NCBI GenBank assembly: GCA_022925895.1
Contig: JAKSYS010000059.1
Span: 1-64,000 of the forward strand
Length of the DNA stretch: 64,000 nt
Source of the DNA: Fragilaria crotonensis
Lineage: Eukaryota > Bacillariophyta > Fragilariophyceae > Fragilariales > Fragilariaceae
Direction of reading: 5' to 3'
Shown: positions 33,283 to 45,875 of the stretch, piece by piece
Layout: every line of letters starts with the position of its first letter
Numbering within the stretch: the stretch's first letter is position 1
Translations under genes and position numbers: made by a program
The notes under the pieces: model-generated
What the model was told of the DNA's origin: nothing
The model's input: only the letters and a program-made list of their open reading frames with translations
Database searches by the model: none

Positions 33283-36200
33283 TCAGCATTTTTCTTCCGT
33301 TACGACATCACTCGCAGTTTCGTCGGTCGCCGATAGGTGCCTGACAGTTCCAACAGCTGGAGCATACCTCAAGTTACCATTCCAAATGCGATCGACGTAG
33401 TTCACTCCGAACGGATACTTGTTTCCATTACTCCTCACGAACTTCAACGAGTCGTCCCCAGCCGTGACCACCCCGTTAGTGTACTTTATAGAAGGGTCGG
33501 TCAGCGTGATGTAGAAGGAGAAAGTTTCGCCGGCTCTGATGGAAACTGGTTTCACTTTATCACTGGGGATTGGAGTGGGATTTGGAGATCCCTTGCCCAC
33601 CACCCACGTGTCGACAATGTTTGTCCAGGCTGACGGGTTTGTTTCAAATCCAACGTAGCTTCCCTTCATGAAATACACGTAGGCGTGGACGCTTGATGTG
33701 TTAGCGGTGTGGATGTCAAATGCGTTCACAACGATATCCTTCAACGCTTGAATCTCAATCATATTTCCTGCCTGACCATTACCTCCTGCGAAGGTTGTAG
33801 TCACAACCTTTTGTACGCCCCCCTGTGGCGCTGCTATTGAAGTTGATGCCCGTGTTGTTGGTGCCCGGGTTGGTGGCAGTGTTGTTGGTGCCCGAGTTGT
33901 TGGTACGCTTGTTGGAGGCAATGTTAGTGGCAATGTTGTTGGTGCCCGAGTTGTTGGTACGCGTGTTGGAGGCAGTGTTAGAGGCAATGTTGTTGGCGCC
34001 CAAGTTGGTGGCAATGTTGTTGGTGCCCGATTTGTTGGTACGCGTGTTGGAGGAGATGTTAGTGGCAGTGTTGTTGGTGCGCGTGTTGGAGGCAGTGTTG
34101 TTGGTGCCCTTGTTGGAGGTGGTGTTAGCGCCAGCGTTGTCGGCGCGCGTGTTGGAGGCAGTGTTAGCGGCAGTGATGTTGGTGCGCGTGTTGGAGGCAA
34201 TGTTGTTGGCGCCCGAGTTATGGGGCCCGGCGTTGGAGGCACAGTCAGCGGCAGCGTTGTTGGTGCTCGTGTTGGAGGGAGCGTTGTTGGTGCTCGTGTT
34301 GGAGGCAGTGTTGTTGGCGCCCGTGTGGGAGGCAGTGTTGTTGGTGGTCGTGTGGGAGGCAGTGTTGTTGGTGGTCGTGTTGGTGGTCGTGTGGGAGGCA
34401 GTGTTGTTGGCAGCCGAGTTGTTGGCAGTGTTGTTGGTGGCCGTGTTGGAGGCAGTGTTGTTGGTGGCCGTGTTGGTAACAGGGTTGGCTTGGGCGTCTG
34501 AAGCGATGTTGCAAGGGTAGTGGAGGATACCCTTTCGTAGTACACAATACCGTTCCAGGCACGAGGGTTGTAGTCTGGGCCAAAAAGATATCCTTTGGCG
34601 TACCCCTGAAGAACTTGCATGTCAGAATTGGCGACCTGGACCGTTCCAATAGCTAAGCCCAACGAATACCGATTGAGGTTGCTTGCTTGGGTGAAGGTAA
34701 TGTAGAAAGCCTGAATGGTGCCCGCCTTGACAAGCACTGGAGCGAAAGTACCCTGTGGCAAGATTGTGGGAGTGAAGGCTGCGCTACTTCCAAAGGTACT
34801 TTGCCCAATCTTAACCCACTGCGAAGGATCGGCCTGAGATCCAACACAGGTTCCGCTTTTCGTGTACACTTCGATCGTTACAACAGATGGTGTTGTGGCG
34901 TGCATTGCGAAGTTGGTAACATACAAGTCTGTTGTTGCTTTGATGTCAATCATGTTTCCTGCGGCGCCAACATACCCTCCTTTAAGATCTGCCACCAATG
35001 ACAGGGTGTTTGATGGCGGAGCAGTTGGACCAGAAACAATTGGTGTCGGAGTAGACACGGGCGAAGTCGTTGTTGGCGGGATAGAGGAAACGGCCTGACG
35101 GTAATTCGCGAAGGCAGCAAGATTGTTTTTGATGACTGCAACATTGTCAGCTTTGGCAGATCCAAGAGGTTTGTCATTGTAGTTGAGGTTCGGACTTGAA
35201 AAGTATTGAATACGAGGACAGCTAGGACTGCAGTCATAGGACAAGATAGAACGGAATAGTGAAGAAGGATCCTGGTACCCATAATTGCTGCCAGCCGTTT
35301 CGCCGCCGGCATGAGGCATATCGTGGTTACAGCCCATGTTGTGACCTATCTCGTGAGCAAAGGAATAGTATCCGGTGGCACAGTTCCATTGCACGACTGA
35401 GAAGGCATCGCCGGCAGTCGGGGTTAATGGTCTATACCCGATACCGCAGAATGACCCGGTGTCCACCATCAAACTGACGAAATCAGCGCCATATTGGTCT
35501 CGCATGGCATGCACATAATCAAGTTGGCCATCGCCATTGTTGCGTAGGTTGCCGAGGGTGACTTCCCAAGCATTGCTGTAGTCGTTGTAGGAAGAATCAA
35601 ACTGGGTCTTGACCAATCGTAGTCTGGTTGGAATGCCAGAGAGTTCGTATGCTTTGTTGGTTTCAGCAACGGCAAGAGTGATGATTCCTTCAATCTTTGC
35701 AAGGTTTTCGGGTGTAGCTGCACATGTGCCTCCAGCACTGAATCCGGCTGCAGAGCACATGGCTCCTTTAGTGTATAGCACCTATCGAAGGGAAGCACAA
35801 GGCGTTAGAACGCTCATCCATACTTACATTTCGAAAAATCATGTCACAAGGACTCACCAGGATATCAAGTTGACTCGAGCTATCCAAACGTCTCAGGCTA
35901 CGGCGTCCACGCCGTCCTCCTCCTGGTAATCCATCGATTTCGTCGATGGTATGCGGGTCAACATCATCATCTCCTTCAACATCAGTCATTGGTCCATCCA
36001 ACTCCGTATCGAACATCTGTTGCTTGACTTCTTCAGCAACAACATTCCCGTCGGCCAAAGTACGAATTTGATACACCGTTCCATTCTTTCCGTACATCGT
36101 TCCAGTTGTCACAGTGTTCCCCCAAGGGGTCGTAGTTTTAACCATGGTAAGATGGTGGCCGGTGGTCTCGTCCCGACCAAACCATGATTCGAAAGGATCT

Positions 36201-36535
36201 TCGATGCCATCATCTCGTCGCATCTTCAAAGTCTGTGAGTCTTCATCACTCATTAATTGAATATCAACATCATCTTCATCGTCGTCAAGAAGCAACTCTC
36301 TCAAATCGACAATAGATTGACGCCTTTTGATGTTTCCATCAGCGTCTGTGACAGGTTTGGGGGAGCCCTTGGGTTTGATCTTTCGGCGGAACGAGCGACC
36401 AGTCTTCTTGCGTTGTATGCGAAGCTGTCTATTGTCGCTTTCACTTCGGTTCTCATTCTTTGGGGACTCTTTCACTGCCAAAACACATGAAGATATTGAC
36501 AAGGCGAGCACTAGGAGGGACCTTAAAAGCTTCAT
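33283..36535 (-). CDS. Secreted zinc metalloprotease (metzincin), paralogue 2 with long PT linker
   Basis: A two-exon gene: exon 1 36535-35858, intron 35857-35782 (76 bp, gtgagt...gatag, phase 0), exon 2 35781-33283; 1058 residues. The start at MKLLRSLLVLALSISSCVLA gives a signal peptide. Prodomain, basic cleavage region (GRRGRRSLRR), LDILVLYTKGA at the junction, zinc motif HEIGHNMGCNHD and SILSYDC (Leu at the Met-turn) match paralogue 1. The distinguishing feature is a linker of about 240 residues of repeated PPTRAPTTL between the two C-terminal beta-rich domains, encoded by a minisatellite. Such linkers are normally heavily glycosylated spacers. The protein ends with acidic residues (TDETASDVVTEEKC) and a terminal Cys. 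Confidence 0.88.
33826..34500. repeat. Minisatellite encoding PT-rich linker
   Basis: Interlocking units of 21-36 bp, built from gtgttgttggtgcccg and gtgttggaggca on the plus strand, encode PTRAPTTLPP repeats on the minus strand. The period varies in multiples of three, so the frame is kept. The long plus-strand frame (33825-34520, Val/Leu-rich) is a by-product of this repeat. Confidence 0.88.
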
Positions 36536-39500
36536 GATGGATGATTCGGGGCTTGTCGGATAACAAGCTATTGGCTTGAATTCTACGGAGTAGTTCTTCA
36601 GTGTGGTGTAGGTGGTTTTGGGTTTATCGTTCCTTATGTACCCCAACAATGTGATGAGTGTTCGCGATGTTGAAAATGTCCCTGCGTCCTTTTTTATATA
36701 AGCGGTCACAGAACGATCACGATTAAAGGGGACTTTTGTACACTTGATTATGCCTCTTTGCTACGCCTGGAGAGGAACGCGTAAGAAACAAAAGTTGCCA
36801 ACTTCCATGTATCGTACTACCAGGTACTATCTTACTGGTGTCTTTCTTGTCGTCATTGGCAAAACGTAGGCGCACCCTGCTGACGGTACCAGGTTCTCTT
36901 GGTAATACGGTACATATGCAGTGCCGATTCCTCAACCGATGAGCCGATGCACAAATCAAGACTGGTAGCATGCATTCTCAAGGAATGACTGCTGATATCA
37001 TGGTTTCTGGTAACAGGATAACAGATGCCAAGAAGCAGTGTAGTAATGCGATTCTGACGCATTTGGGGCATTCTTGAAGTCATCTTCTCCACCACGTTGT
37101 CGTAGCGTTCCCGAAAGACCAGGACTTCGAGGAGAATCGTAGTAGGTGGGGTTTCCAAGATTCGATGAAATGCCAGTCATATTCTACAACTGCTCACTCT
37201 ACCAATAGTCCAGCCTCTACTAGTAGCCAGATGTTTCAAGTTTCTACTCTAGTAGAGGCTTAGAATTGGTTTTGGCTCGACGCGGTTTTTGGGTTTTTTC
37301 CAAAACCCAAAACCACTATTGGAAATTCATGAATGAATCGTGGTTTTCGTTGTTTCGTCGATAATGAATTGATGCCATGATCTTGTCCTTCAATGAAGGC
37401 AAACACCAACATGATACCAGCACATGGATCATCTGTAGCTGCCCAGTCAATTGCTGGTTGGCCATTTTGTGCTTTCATCTTCTTTGCTCTGCTTCCAAAA
37501 AGCCTCACAATGTTCAAATCCAAGAAATGAACTCAAAAGTGGCAGAAATGATGCTCATGTTGCTGAAGCAAAGGGTGATAGGAGCGGGATCCATGGAATC
37601 TTGACCATTGATGAGCCATACATGCAACACGAATGTTGTTTCACTTTCATTGAAACAATGAGATCTTACAAGACAGTTGCCTTTCAATCATGCTTCCACT
37701 TCTTCTGCCCTTGTTAAGTCATTCATGACCAGTAAGCCTTTCAAAGGTGAATGTAGAGATCAAATCAGGTAGGCTAGAGGATGACTCTGCAGTTCTGGGC
37801 CTGGACTAAGACCATTTCTTTGAGCCAGAATCAACAATGGGAGCCATTTAGAACATCCATGAGAAGCTTGCAATGCTGCACTCCTTGATGACCCACTGGT
37901 GTAATCTGAGGAGCTCAATCTGCTTTCATAAGTGTTAAAATGTTCATATTGACTGTTACAGTCAACTCTATTTTTGAGTTGATAGCAGAAACATACTTCT
38001 GCAATCTCGAATTTTTTGCTGGGGTTAATAATGCCAATTGAGGGGTGCAATAAACCCCATGGGCCACAATAATGTACTCCGAGCACTACTAGTAGTCTAC
38101 ACTTAGTACAGAACTATCGGTAGTAGTACATGCTCTGGTTTTGACGAAAGATGAGGGAAAAGAAGCTTTATTCATCCCAATAGTAAATTGGATTTTTACG
38201 TTTATGCATGTCATTGATTTTGTTGAAAGATAGGGCCTTTAGGCCTCTTTGACACGTTCCAGTTAACATAAACATCGAAAACGAAAAACGCTATGCGATC
38301 AGCCATCCGGCTCGTGCTCTCAAACGAGGTCATTCAGAACATGGTCACAATGTCACAATTAAGCTTACACCATTCCTTAGTACGCAGTCTAGCTATTGGG
38401 TAAAGAATAATGACGCTCGAGTTAGGTGTTGTAGTGACAGGGCCACAATGATCGGTCATTGTTCGATAACTGAACGCAACTTGGCGTCATATGCATACAG
38501 AATTTACTTGGAAGTACGATGTCTACTATGGCACATACCACATACATACCTCTAAGCTGGAAATAGTGTTACAGTTCCGAGCTCGGAGGACGACAGTAGT
38601 GCAGTACGACAGTAGGGGCGACCAATAGCAGCGGATGCGAGACAAGAGAATTCGAATTACTCCGCACTAGAGCATTGCGGTCCATTCTGTTTTCGTGGTT
38701 GAGTGTAATGTCTAACGTTGTTGATCAGATCTACGACTTGTGAAGCATATCAGTCAAGGATGGCGGTGAAAGGTGGATCCATCGCGGCAGATGCAAATGA
38801 AGTCTTCTGAGATTGACAGGTTCTTGTTTAGTGAGTGCCGCACCCCATTGCCGAAATCAAAGCCTTGAACTCTTCAATCTGAACTCTGGATACCATTTAG
38901 TGTAGCAATGGTGTGCGTGATGGATACGAATGTAGCAATGGCAATGCTGACGATGACAACGCGACGGTGGGTTATCAGATGTTGCTACATTTATCACTCA
39001 GCTCTCGCACCACAACGGAGAGTCAGTGTGTGGCCAGCAAGAGCGAATCTTAACGGTGTGCACAATTCTCCGTGCGCTGTACTGCTGGGATGGAATGAGT
39101 AAGCATGACAATGGATAACGCTGCACAAAACCAATGAGGTATCTCCTTGCCAACGTACTGACGGAGATGCCAACGAAAATCCTTCAATCCGCTCGACAAT
39201 GCGAATCACGACGTTTGTTGTCAAAGCCGTTGCGATGGATGCGGAAGGAGGACGCCTAGATGGACAGCCGTGGTACACATCCATATCCGATTCACAGGAA
39301 CGGACGGTTAGAAAGGCTAGGTATCTCCTTCGTGTCATGAGTGAGTTGCCAATGTCGGATGTTTTGGTCTTGGCACCACCCAGCCCTGTGTGGAGCGGAT
39401 ACATTCCGAATGAAACCATTTGAAGACAGTGCGACCAAGCCCTCCTACCTTAATTATACTCTGCGGTGCCACCATTTAGAATCAAGATTTCTCTGACAAC

Positions 39501-40304
39501 AACGATCCACCCGACTGCGACCTCTCGACGGTATGATTGGCATGCCCTTGCAACCCTAGAGGCAGACGACGGGCTTGTTTATACAGGCTTCAATTCCGAA
39601 TCCGTCGTCGAGCCATAAGGATTACAACATGATATCGTTCGTATCCTGGACGTACGCAATCAAATTCAAATGACAGCGATTGTGAGTCAGGAGACACGAC
39701 CACAAAATAGGATTCTGAGATATCCCAGTAAATGGGCAATTCAAAAGTTATTTGTTTGATGCAGCGTATTGGATTCCAACAATCATTCGCATAGAATCAT
39801 TTGCAGCTCGCGAATTGGATTGCCACGTGTTTTCAATTTGCTTCGCATTTTCATGTAGGGGCCGCCGTTTTGTTACTTGACCGTAATCTGTGACGCCACC
39901 ACGATATGCTGGGAATCCAAAGCTTCTAATATCCCTTGCCTGTAGATCAACCACCTCCTCGGCGTCCTAGCCGCATTGGACTCTGCAACGCGGACACAGG
40001 GATCCCGCTGTTTTGGAGAGGAAGTGTGTCAATATTCTAAAAGGGAACAAGCATGTGTGAGAGGGCACACCGGCCGCGGAAATGCGAGCAGGACACTGGC
40101 AACGACGTTGCGAACATGAACGGGGCATACCTAGGCCCATTCGTTGTTGTTATTGAATCAAGTGCGCACGGTGGGGGGGGGGGAATACTGTACTTCAATT
40201 TACGAGATACTTTGTTCGATGAACGCCGAGACTGCAGGACTAGTTCGATAAGTGATATGCATTTAAAGGATTACATCACGGTACGCAGTTGTCGCCGTTC
40301 TTCA
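36536..40304. other. Intergenic between metalloproteases 2 and 3, no convincing gene
   Basis: A 3.8-kb stretch. A minus-strand frame at 37260-37523 (87 codons) and plus-strand frames at 37377-37717 overlap and neither resembles a family. The stretch could be decayed transposon. There are (A/G)ctagtag words near 37200-37260 and 38085, and a run of ten G at about 40172-40181. No RNA gene is recognised. Confidence 0.4.
36691..36700 (-). promoter_or_regulatory. TATA box of metalloprotease 2
   Basis: The minus strand reads tatataaaaa about 160 bp upstream of the ATG at 36535, preceded by ctgtgaccgct. The block tgtgaccgc recurs upstream of paralogue 3 (about 43175-43185), where the TATA sequence itself is not conserved. 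Confidence 0.5.
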
Positions 40305-43036
40305 TTACTCCCCAATAACAACGACATTGTCGCTCTCCTCGGTTGCTGATAGTTGCCTAACCGTACCAGCGGCTGGAACGTAATTCAGGACACCATTCCA
40401 GATACGATCGGGATAGCTGGCTCCGAACGGATACTTGTTTCCATTACTTCTGATGAACTTAATGGACGCATCCCCTGCTGCGACTTTACCGTTGGTGTAT
40501 CGCATAGAACTGTCGGTCAGCGTGATGTAGAAAGAGTACGTTTCACCAGCTCGTATGGAAACGGGAACCACATCTTTCGCTGGGATTGGTGTGGGATTTG
40601 GAGACCCCTTGCCCACCACCCAAGTATCTGCAATTTTCGTCCAGGCTGAGGGAATTGTTTCAAATCCTACATAGCTTCCCTTCTTGTAATACACGTAGGC
40701 GTGGACACTTCCAGTATTGTAGGTGTGGATGTCAAAAGACTTTACCACAATGTTCTTCGAAGCCAAAACCTCAATCATGTTTCCAGCCTGACCATTTCCT
40801 CCGGCGAATGTGGTAGCCACGGCATCCGCCTGTCCCGAAGTTGGAAGAGGAGTCCGCTGATTAACCGGCACAGGAGTTGGGGGCTGTGTTGGCCGTACAA
40901 CTGGCATGGGAGTTGGGGACGGCGTTGGCCGGTTGGTTGGTCTAGGAGTTGCGCTGGCGCTTGCCTTTTCGTAGTAGACAATACCGTTCCAGGCGCGAGG
41001 GGTGAAGTCCGAGCCGAAAATATATCCTTTGCCATATCCCTGAAGAATTTGCATGTCCGAATTAGATACCTGCACCGACCCAACCGTTGATCCCTTCGAG
41101 TAACGATTGACGTTGGTGGCTTGGGTGAAGGTAACGTAGAAAGACTGAACAGTGCCGGCCTTGACAAGCACGGGAGCAAAAGTTCCCTTTGGCAAGATGG
41201 TGGGTAAGGGTGTCGCGCTGCTTCCGAAGGTGCTTTGCCCAATCTTAACCCATTTGCTTGCATCGGACTGGGAACCAACACACGCCCCGGTAGTAATTTT
41301 CTTGTACACTTCGATAGTCACAGTAGTTGCCGATGTGGCGTGCATTGCGAAATTGTTAACATACAAATCCGTGGTTGCCTTAATGTCAATCATGTGTCCT
41401 GCTGCACCAATGTTTCCTCCCGCAAAGGATGTCGACAAAGAAAGGGTGTTGGATGGAGCAGCCGTCGGACTGACAGCAACAACAGTAGGCGCCGGAGTGG
41501 AAACGGGCGGAGCCGTTGTTGACGGAGCCGTCGTTGGCGGAGCCGTTGTTGGCGGAGCCGTTGTTGGCGGGGTGGACGTGACGACGGCTTGGCGATAGTT
41601 GGCGTAGGCGGCAAGGTTGCTTCTGATCAGTGCCGCATTGTCAGCTCTGGCAGATCCAAGGGGTTTGCCGTTGTAGTTAAGGTTCGGACTCGAAAAGTAT
41701 TGAATCCGAGGACAGCTAGGACTGCAGTCATAGGCCAAGATAGAACGGAATTGTGCTGAGGGATCCCGATACCCATAGTTGCTTCCGCCAGAATCACCAC
41801 CGGCATTCGCCAGATCGTGGTTGCAGCCCATGTTGTGACCTATCTCGTGAGCGAAGGAATAGTATCCGGTGGCACAGTTCCACTGGACAAGTGAGAAGGC
41901 GTCGCCAGCAGTCGGGGTTAATGGTTTATATCCGATTCCACAGTATAATCCAGTGTCCACAAGCATGCTGACGAAATCAGCGCCATATTGGTCTCGCATG
42001 GCGTGGACGTAGTCAAGTTGGCCATCGCCGTTGTTGCGAAGGTATGCAAGGGTGGGGTCCCAAAGATTGGTGTAGTCATCGTAAGCAGATTCGAAGTGGG
42101 TTTTGACCAATTGAAATTTGGTGGGAATGCCAGAGAGTTCATACGCTCTGTTGGTTTCCGCTACGGCAAGGGCGATAACTCCTTCAATCTTGGCAAGGTT
42201 CGTGGGAGTGGCATCACATTTGCCTCCAGTGCCGAAGCCGGCTGCAGAGCACATGGCTCCTTTAGTGTAGAGAACCTATCGGTGGGAAACAAAAGGCGTT
42301 AGAAAAGTCATCCATACCGACATTGGGCAAACCTTGTAACAACAAAGCTAGAAGGACTCACCATGATATCAAGTTGACTCGAGCTATCCAATCGTCTCAA
42401 ATTACGGCGTCCTCGCCGTCCTCCGTCAGGCAATCCATCGATTTCGTCGATGGTGTCGGGGTCAACATCATCATCTCCTTCAACGTCCGTGGCTGGTCCT
42501 TCCTTCTCGCTATCGAACATCTCTTGCTTGACTTCTTCAGCTACTACATCACCATCTGCCAACGTACGAATTTGGTAAACTGTTCCATTCTTTCCGTACA
42601 TTGTTCCTGTAGTCACCGTGTTCCCCCAAGGCGTCGCAGTTTTAACCATGGTAAGATGGTGGCCGGTGGTCTCATCCAAACCAAACCATGACTCGAAAGG
42701 ATCTTCCTTACGATCATTTCGTCTCATCTTCAATGTCTGTGAATCTTCATCACTCATTAACTGAACGTCAACATCATCTTCATCGTCGTCAAGAAGCAAC
42801 TCTCTCAAATCAACAATGGACTTTCGCCTTTTGACGTTTCCATCGGCGTCCAACACATCTTCGGGCTCTCCCTTGGGTTTGATCTTTCGGCGGAAGGAGC
42901 GACCAGTCTTCTTACGTTGGACACGGAGCTGACGATTTTCATCGCCTTTGTTGACGACTTTGGGTGACTCTTTCACCGCCAGCACGCATGACGATGTTGT
43001 CAAGGCTAGGAGGAGGAGGGATGATAGGAGCTTCAT
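40305..43036 (-). CDS. Secreted zinc metalloprotease (metzincin), paralogue 3
   Basis: A two-exon gene: exon 1 43036-42362, intron 42361-42276 (86 bp, gtgagt...gatag, phase 0), exon 2 42275-40305; 881 residues. Exon 2 begins before the first in-frame ATG (V-L-Y-T-K-G-A-M). Signal peptide MKLLSSLLLLALTTSSCVLA, acidic prodomain, basic site GRRGRRNLRR, zinc motif HEIGHNMGCNHD and SILAYDC follow the same plan as the other two. The first linker is a short TAPPT repeat (about 41500-41575) and the second is a PTPSP-rich stretch, between two beta-rich C-terminal domains. Highly similar prodomain and catalytic regions in the three genes show a local tandem expansion, with the linkers diverging fastest. 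Confidence 0.88.
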
Positions 43037-44271
43037 GTTGGTTGGGTTCGGTGCAACTGTCTTCGAACAAATTGCTCCCTTGATGTTATTTGTCGTCTCG
43101 TAGTTGTTTTGTGACTACTTCAGGTTAAGTTACCATTTATCCGAGCTTACGGGAGTAAGTCTTTGCGAGCCGTATGCGGTCACAAGATAAAAACAGTATG
43201 GTCGTGAGGTCTTTTTCAGCCCTCCGAGGAATGCCTCTTCGATGCGAAGACTGATTCTGCGGGACCAGAAAGACATAAACGTTGACTCCGATTACACTTG
43301 GTCATCGAACAATTGCTTTCAGGGGGTTGTCCTATGTCCCGTTCCGAACGTTCTGTATGAATGATTCATGTCCGATCGATGTCTGCGACACGGAGCACAT
43401 GGAAAAATCTCTGGAGTACGACCTACCAGTATCCCACTAGTTCTTGACTCAAAGCATTGCAGTCTTCACGAATATAAGCGCTCCGAGTAGATTATACGAC
43501 TATATCATACGGTACATCATATGCATGCAAGTCCTAAGATCGAGGCATACTTGTACCATACCGAGATCCGAATCCATAGTCATCAGTCATCATTCATCAT
43601 CCATCACTTTTGCCATGTAGTCAATGCGAGGTCATTTCTGTAAACGAGGACTGTTCACGACTATGATACCCTACACTATTCCACGGCTTTGATCTGTGGC
43701 AACGGGTCTTGCTTGAATTAGAGAATTAGAGTCACTATAGTGCATCTATGGCCGAGATTCCTTTCCGAAGTAGATTTCCGATATACTCGCCAGATGCAGT
43801 ACAACTATTAATACATCGTACCTGGCACAGTACATACAAGGAAAGGTTCATGAAAATAGTGGGATACACTTCTATCGTGGTCCCGGTACAAGAGTACTTG
43901 ACTGACCTATGACCTATGACATACAGGAAGCACGTCATTGCTCCTCTACCATTACGACATCAGTTTTACGTTCAAATAGGGGAGTGAGGATCAGTTGAAC
44001 TCCAGTTCTACAAAACTGCGCTCACTACAAGATACTGGAGTGTGCTGATGTCGATCAACGCTAGAGTAGAGGGAGAGCAGTAGACATCAAGCAATTGATC
44101 ATTGCTCTATGATATGATATACTTGAATTAGCAGAGAGCACAGAATACAAGCGCATCAGTGCAAGTTTGCCATATTGATAGTGATGTTGTTCGGATCAGA
44201 AGAAAAATGACGCACCAGAAGGCCCCTTGATACTCCGCATGGACCCCCTTTAACGATAAGTCATCCACATT
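43037..44271. other. Intergenic, no convincing gene
   Basis: This stretch contains the presumed promoter of metalloprotease 3 and the 3' flank of the next minus-strand gene. Short ORFs (for example 43735-43938) have no recognisable content. The sequence has the same short gtac palindromes as other spacers here. Confidence 0.4.
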
Positions 44272-45261
44272 CTATTCCAACATGATCGGATCATCCTCTT
44301 CCTTGCCATCTTCAAAATACTTCGATGTTTGTTGTAAACTCCTCTGTAGCACGGCTTCCACTTGTACCCTTCGAATGGGCTTGACGTGAAGTATTTTACG
44401 AACCATATCAAAACGCTTTCCACCGGCATACTTGTATTGACATTTTGCCGTTTGAACGAGATAGGACTGTTCTCCCACCACAACAATGTCGCCACAAGTG
44501 GTGGATTGGTCCAATATGAATTCTCCCAAGGCAGTTACTGTGGGGGCGTCATCATTAGACGACGATTTCGTCGTTTCAAAGAGAGATGCTGAAATGCGAG
44601 GAGTTGCAGCAGCACTACTACGACGTGAATTGGTGTTGCGTCGCATCTGTTGTTGTTGTTGTTGTTGTCGATCTCGTTCTGTATTCTTTCGAGCACGTTC
44701 CTTGGCGACTTCGGGTCTTGTGTAGGGATCGGGTGTAATCAATTGTACCACAAATGGAAGCTGATCGCGATTGTCGGATGGAGGCTTTCTTTTCGATTTT
44801 GGATTGTTCTTTTTAATCACATGATAATTGTTGTTGTTTGCGATTGATGATGATGTCTCATCGATGGGTAATGGAGTCGAAGGAGTGGATGCATCTTCAA
44901 TATCACTCGGGTCATTCCAATTCATGTCAGTCTCGTCGCGTTGGTTGTTAATGTCGTCATCATTTTGATTATCGGTTGTTGCGGCACAAATGATTGTCCG
45001 TTTGTCACGTCCATGATGACGGTGTCGTCGCTGGTGATCATGATTAAAACCATCATTATGATAATGAGGAGGTAGAAAACTGGAAGTGCGGAATGACGTT
45101 TGGGTGGAGATACGAGAAGTGGACAGTAAGCCCGACACATCGATTAGGAAGAATGGTGACAGTACTAGGGATAGTCGAATGAGGAATGATAGCCATTGGC
45201 CCCGAGTACTCGTTGCGTAATTCTGTCGATTTTGAGAGCGATGCAGCAGTTTCGGATTCAT
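44272..45261 (-). CDS. Probable plastid-targeted conserved protein, unknown function
   Basis: 329 residues, single exon. The N-terminus has a hydrophobic signal-like core (FLIRLSLVLSPFFLIDVSG at about 26-44) followed by a Ser/Thr/Arg-rich transit-like stretch (LLSTSRISTQTSFRTSSFL), the bipartite pattern expected for import into a complex plastid, although the typical AF cleavage motif is not seen. The middle is Asn/Asp/Gln-rich and low in complexity. The conserved part is the C-terminal 75 residues: ALGEFILDQSTTCGDIVVVG, then CQYKYAGGKRFDMVRKILHV. It resembles small plastid proteins of unknown function in plants and algae, from memory of the motif only. The MULE insertion starts 615 bp upstream of its start codon. 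Confidence 0.7.
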   Translation of the reverse strand: MNPKLLHRSQNRQNYATSTRGQWLSFLIRLSLVLSPFFLIDVSGLLSTSRISTQTSFRTSSFLPPHYHNDGFNHDHQRRHRHHGRDKRTIICAATTDNQNDDDINNQRDETDMNWNDPSDIEDASTPSTPLPIDETSSSIANNNNYHVIKKNNPKSKRKPPSDNRDQLPFVVQLITPDPYTRPEVAKERARKNTERDRQQQQQQQMRRNTNSRRSSAAATPRISASLFETTKSSSNDDAPTVTALGEFILDQSTTCGDIVVVGEQSYLVQTAKCQYKYAGGKRFDMVRKILHVKPIRRVQVEAVLQRSLQQTSKYFEDGKEEDDPIMLE

Positions 45262-45875
45262 GAATGCAAATTGACAGATGATGCGATGATGAGTGGTACG
45301 GAGTTTGGATTATTCAATCTATCAGACAGCAGTCTAAATGAGCCTGAGCAGCAAAGGTTGCTGCTTGCTCAGAGTAAAGTTCTAAAAATTGAGAATGAGG
45401 TGGCGTCAAGTTCCAAACGAAACGAAAGGCGATGTGGGATACTTGCAGAACTGCGGCCGGCGGCGTTGACGATGATGTCATCGAATAGATTTGGCCAAAC
45501 GGTACAGTACTAGTGTACTGTGTAATGCAGGACTCATACGAATACTGCGTACTAACTCGTACACATTCGGACTGTGATTAGTAGAAAGCAGGAATATGGA
45601 TACCGCTACATGGCGTACTGTCGTATTTCTGTTCCATGCTTCACAACTACGACAGTACGGTATTTCTGGTATGACGTACGAGTATCTCTTCATCAACAAC
45701 AACAATATATCATACTCGGTGCACAAGTACCTGGTACTACCGTACTTGTGCTCCTGCGTACTCCAGTAAAGCTAAAGGTACAGTAGCGAGAAGTGCCGGT
45801 CGTACTGTACGCCTTGAAATAGGCATCAGTCGCCTCCATCCTGTGAAACCCTTCTTTCTCATTCCACGTTTTCAT
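45262..45875. other. Upstream region of the plastid-protein gene
   Basis: No gene. It ends in the left copy of the MULE target duplication (cgttttcat, 45867-45875). A block at about 45500 (ggtacagtactagtgtactg) resembles the spacer of the 10.7-12.2 kb satellite. Confidence 0.4.

Noticed and set aside
33825-34520. Plus-strand frame of 231 codons, Val/Leu-rich
   Set aside because: It is the complement of the PT-linker minisatellite in the minus-strand protease. The triplet period keeps all frames open.
37260-37717. Overlapping frames on both strands resembling a transposon fragment
   Set aside because: Neither strand shows a consistent domain, and no terminal repeats or target duplication were found.
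39199-39423. Plus-strand frame of 74 codons with protein-like composition
   Set aside because: Too short and without any recognisable motif; possibly transposon debris, not called.
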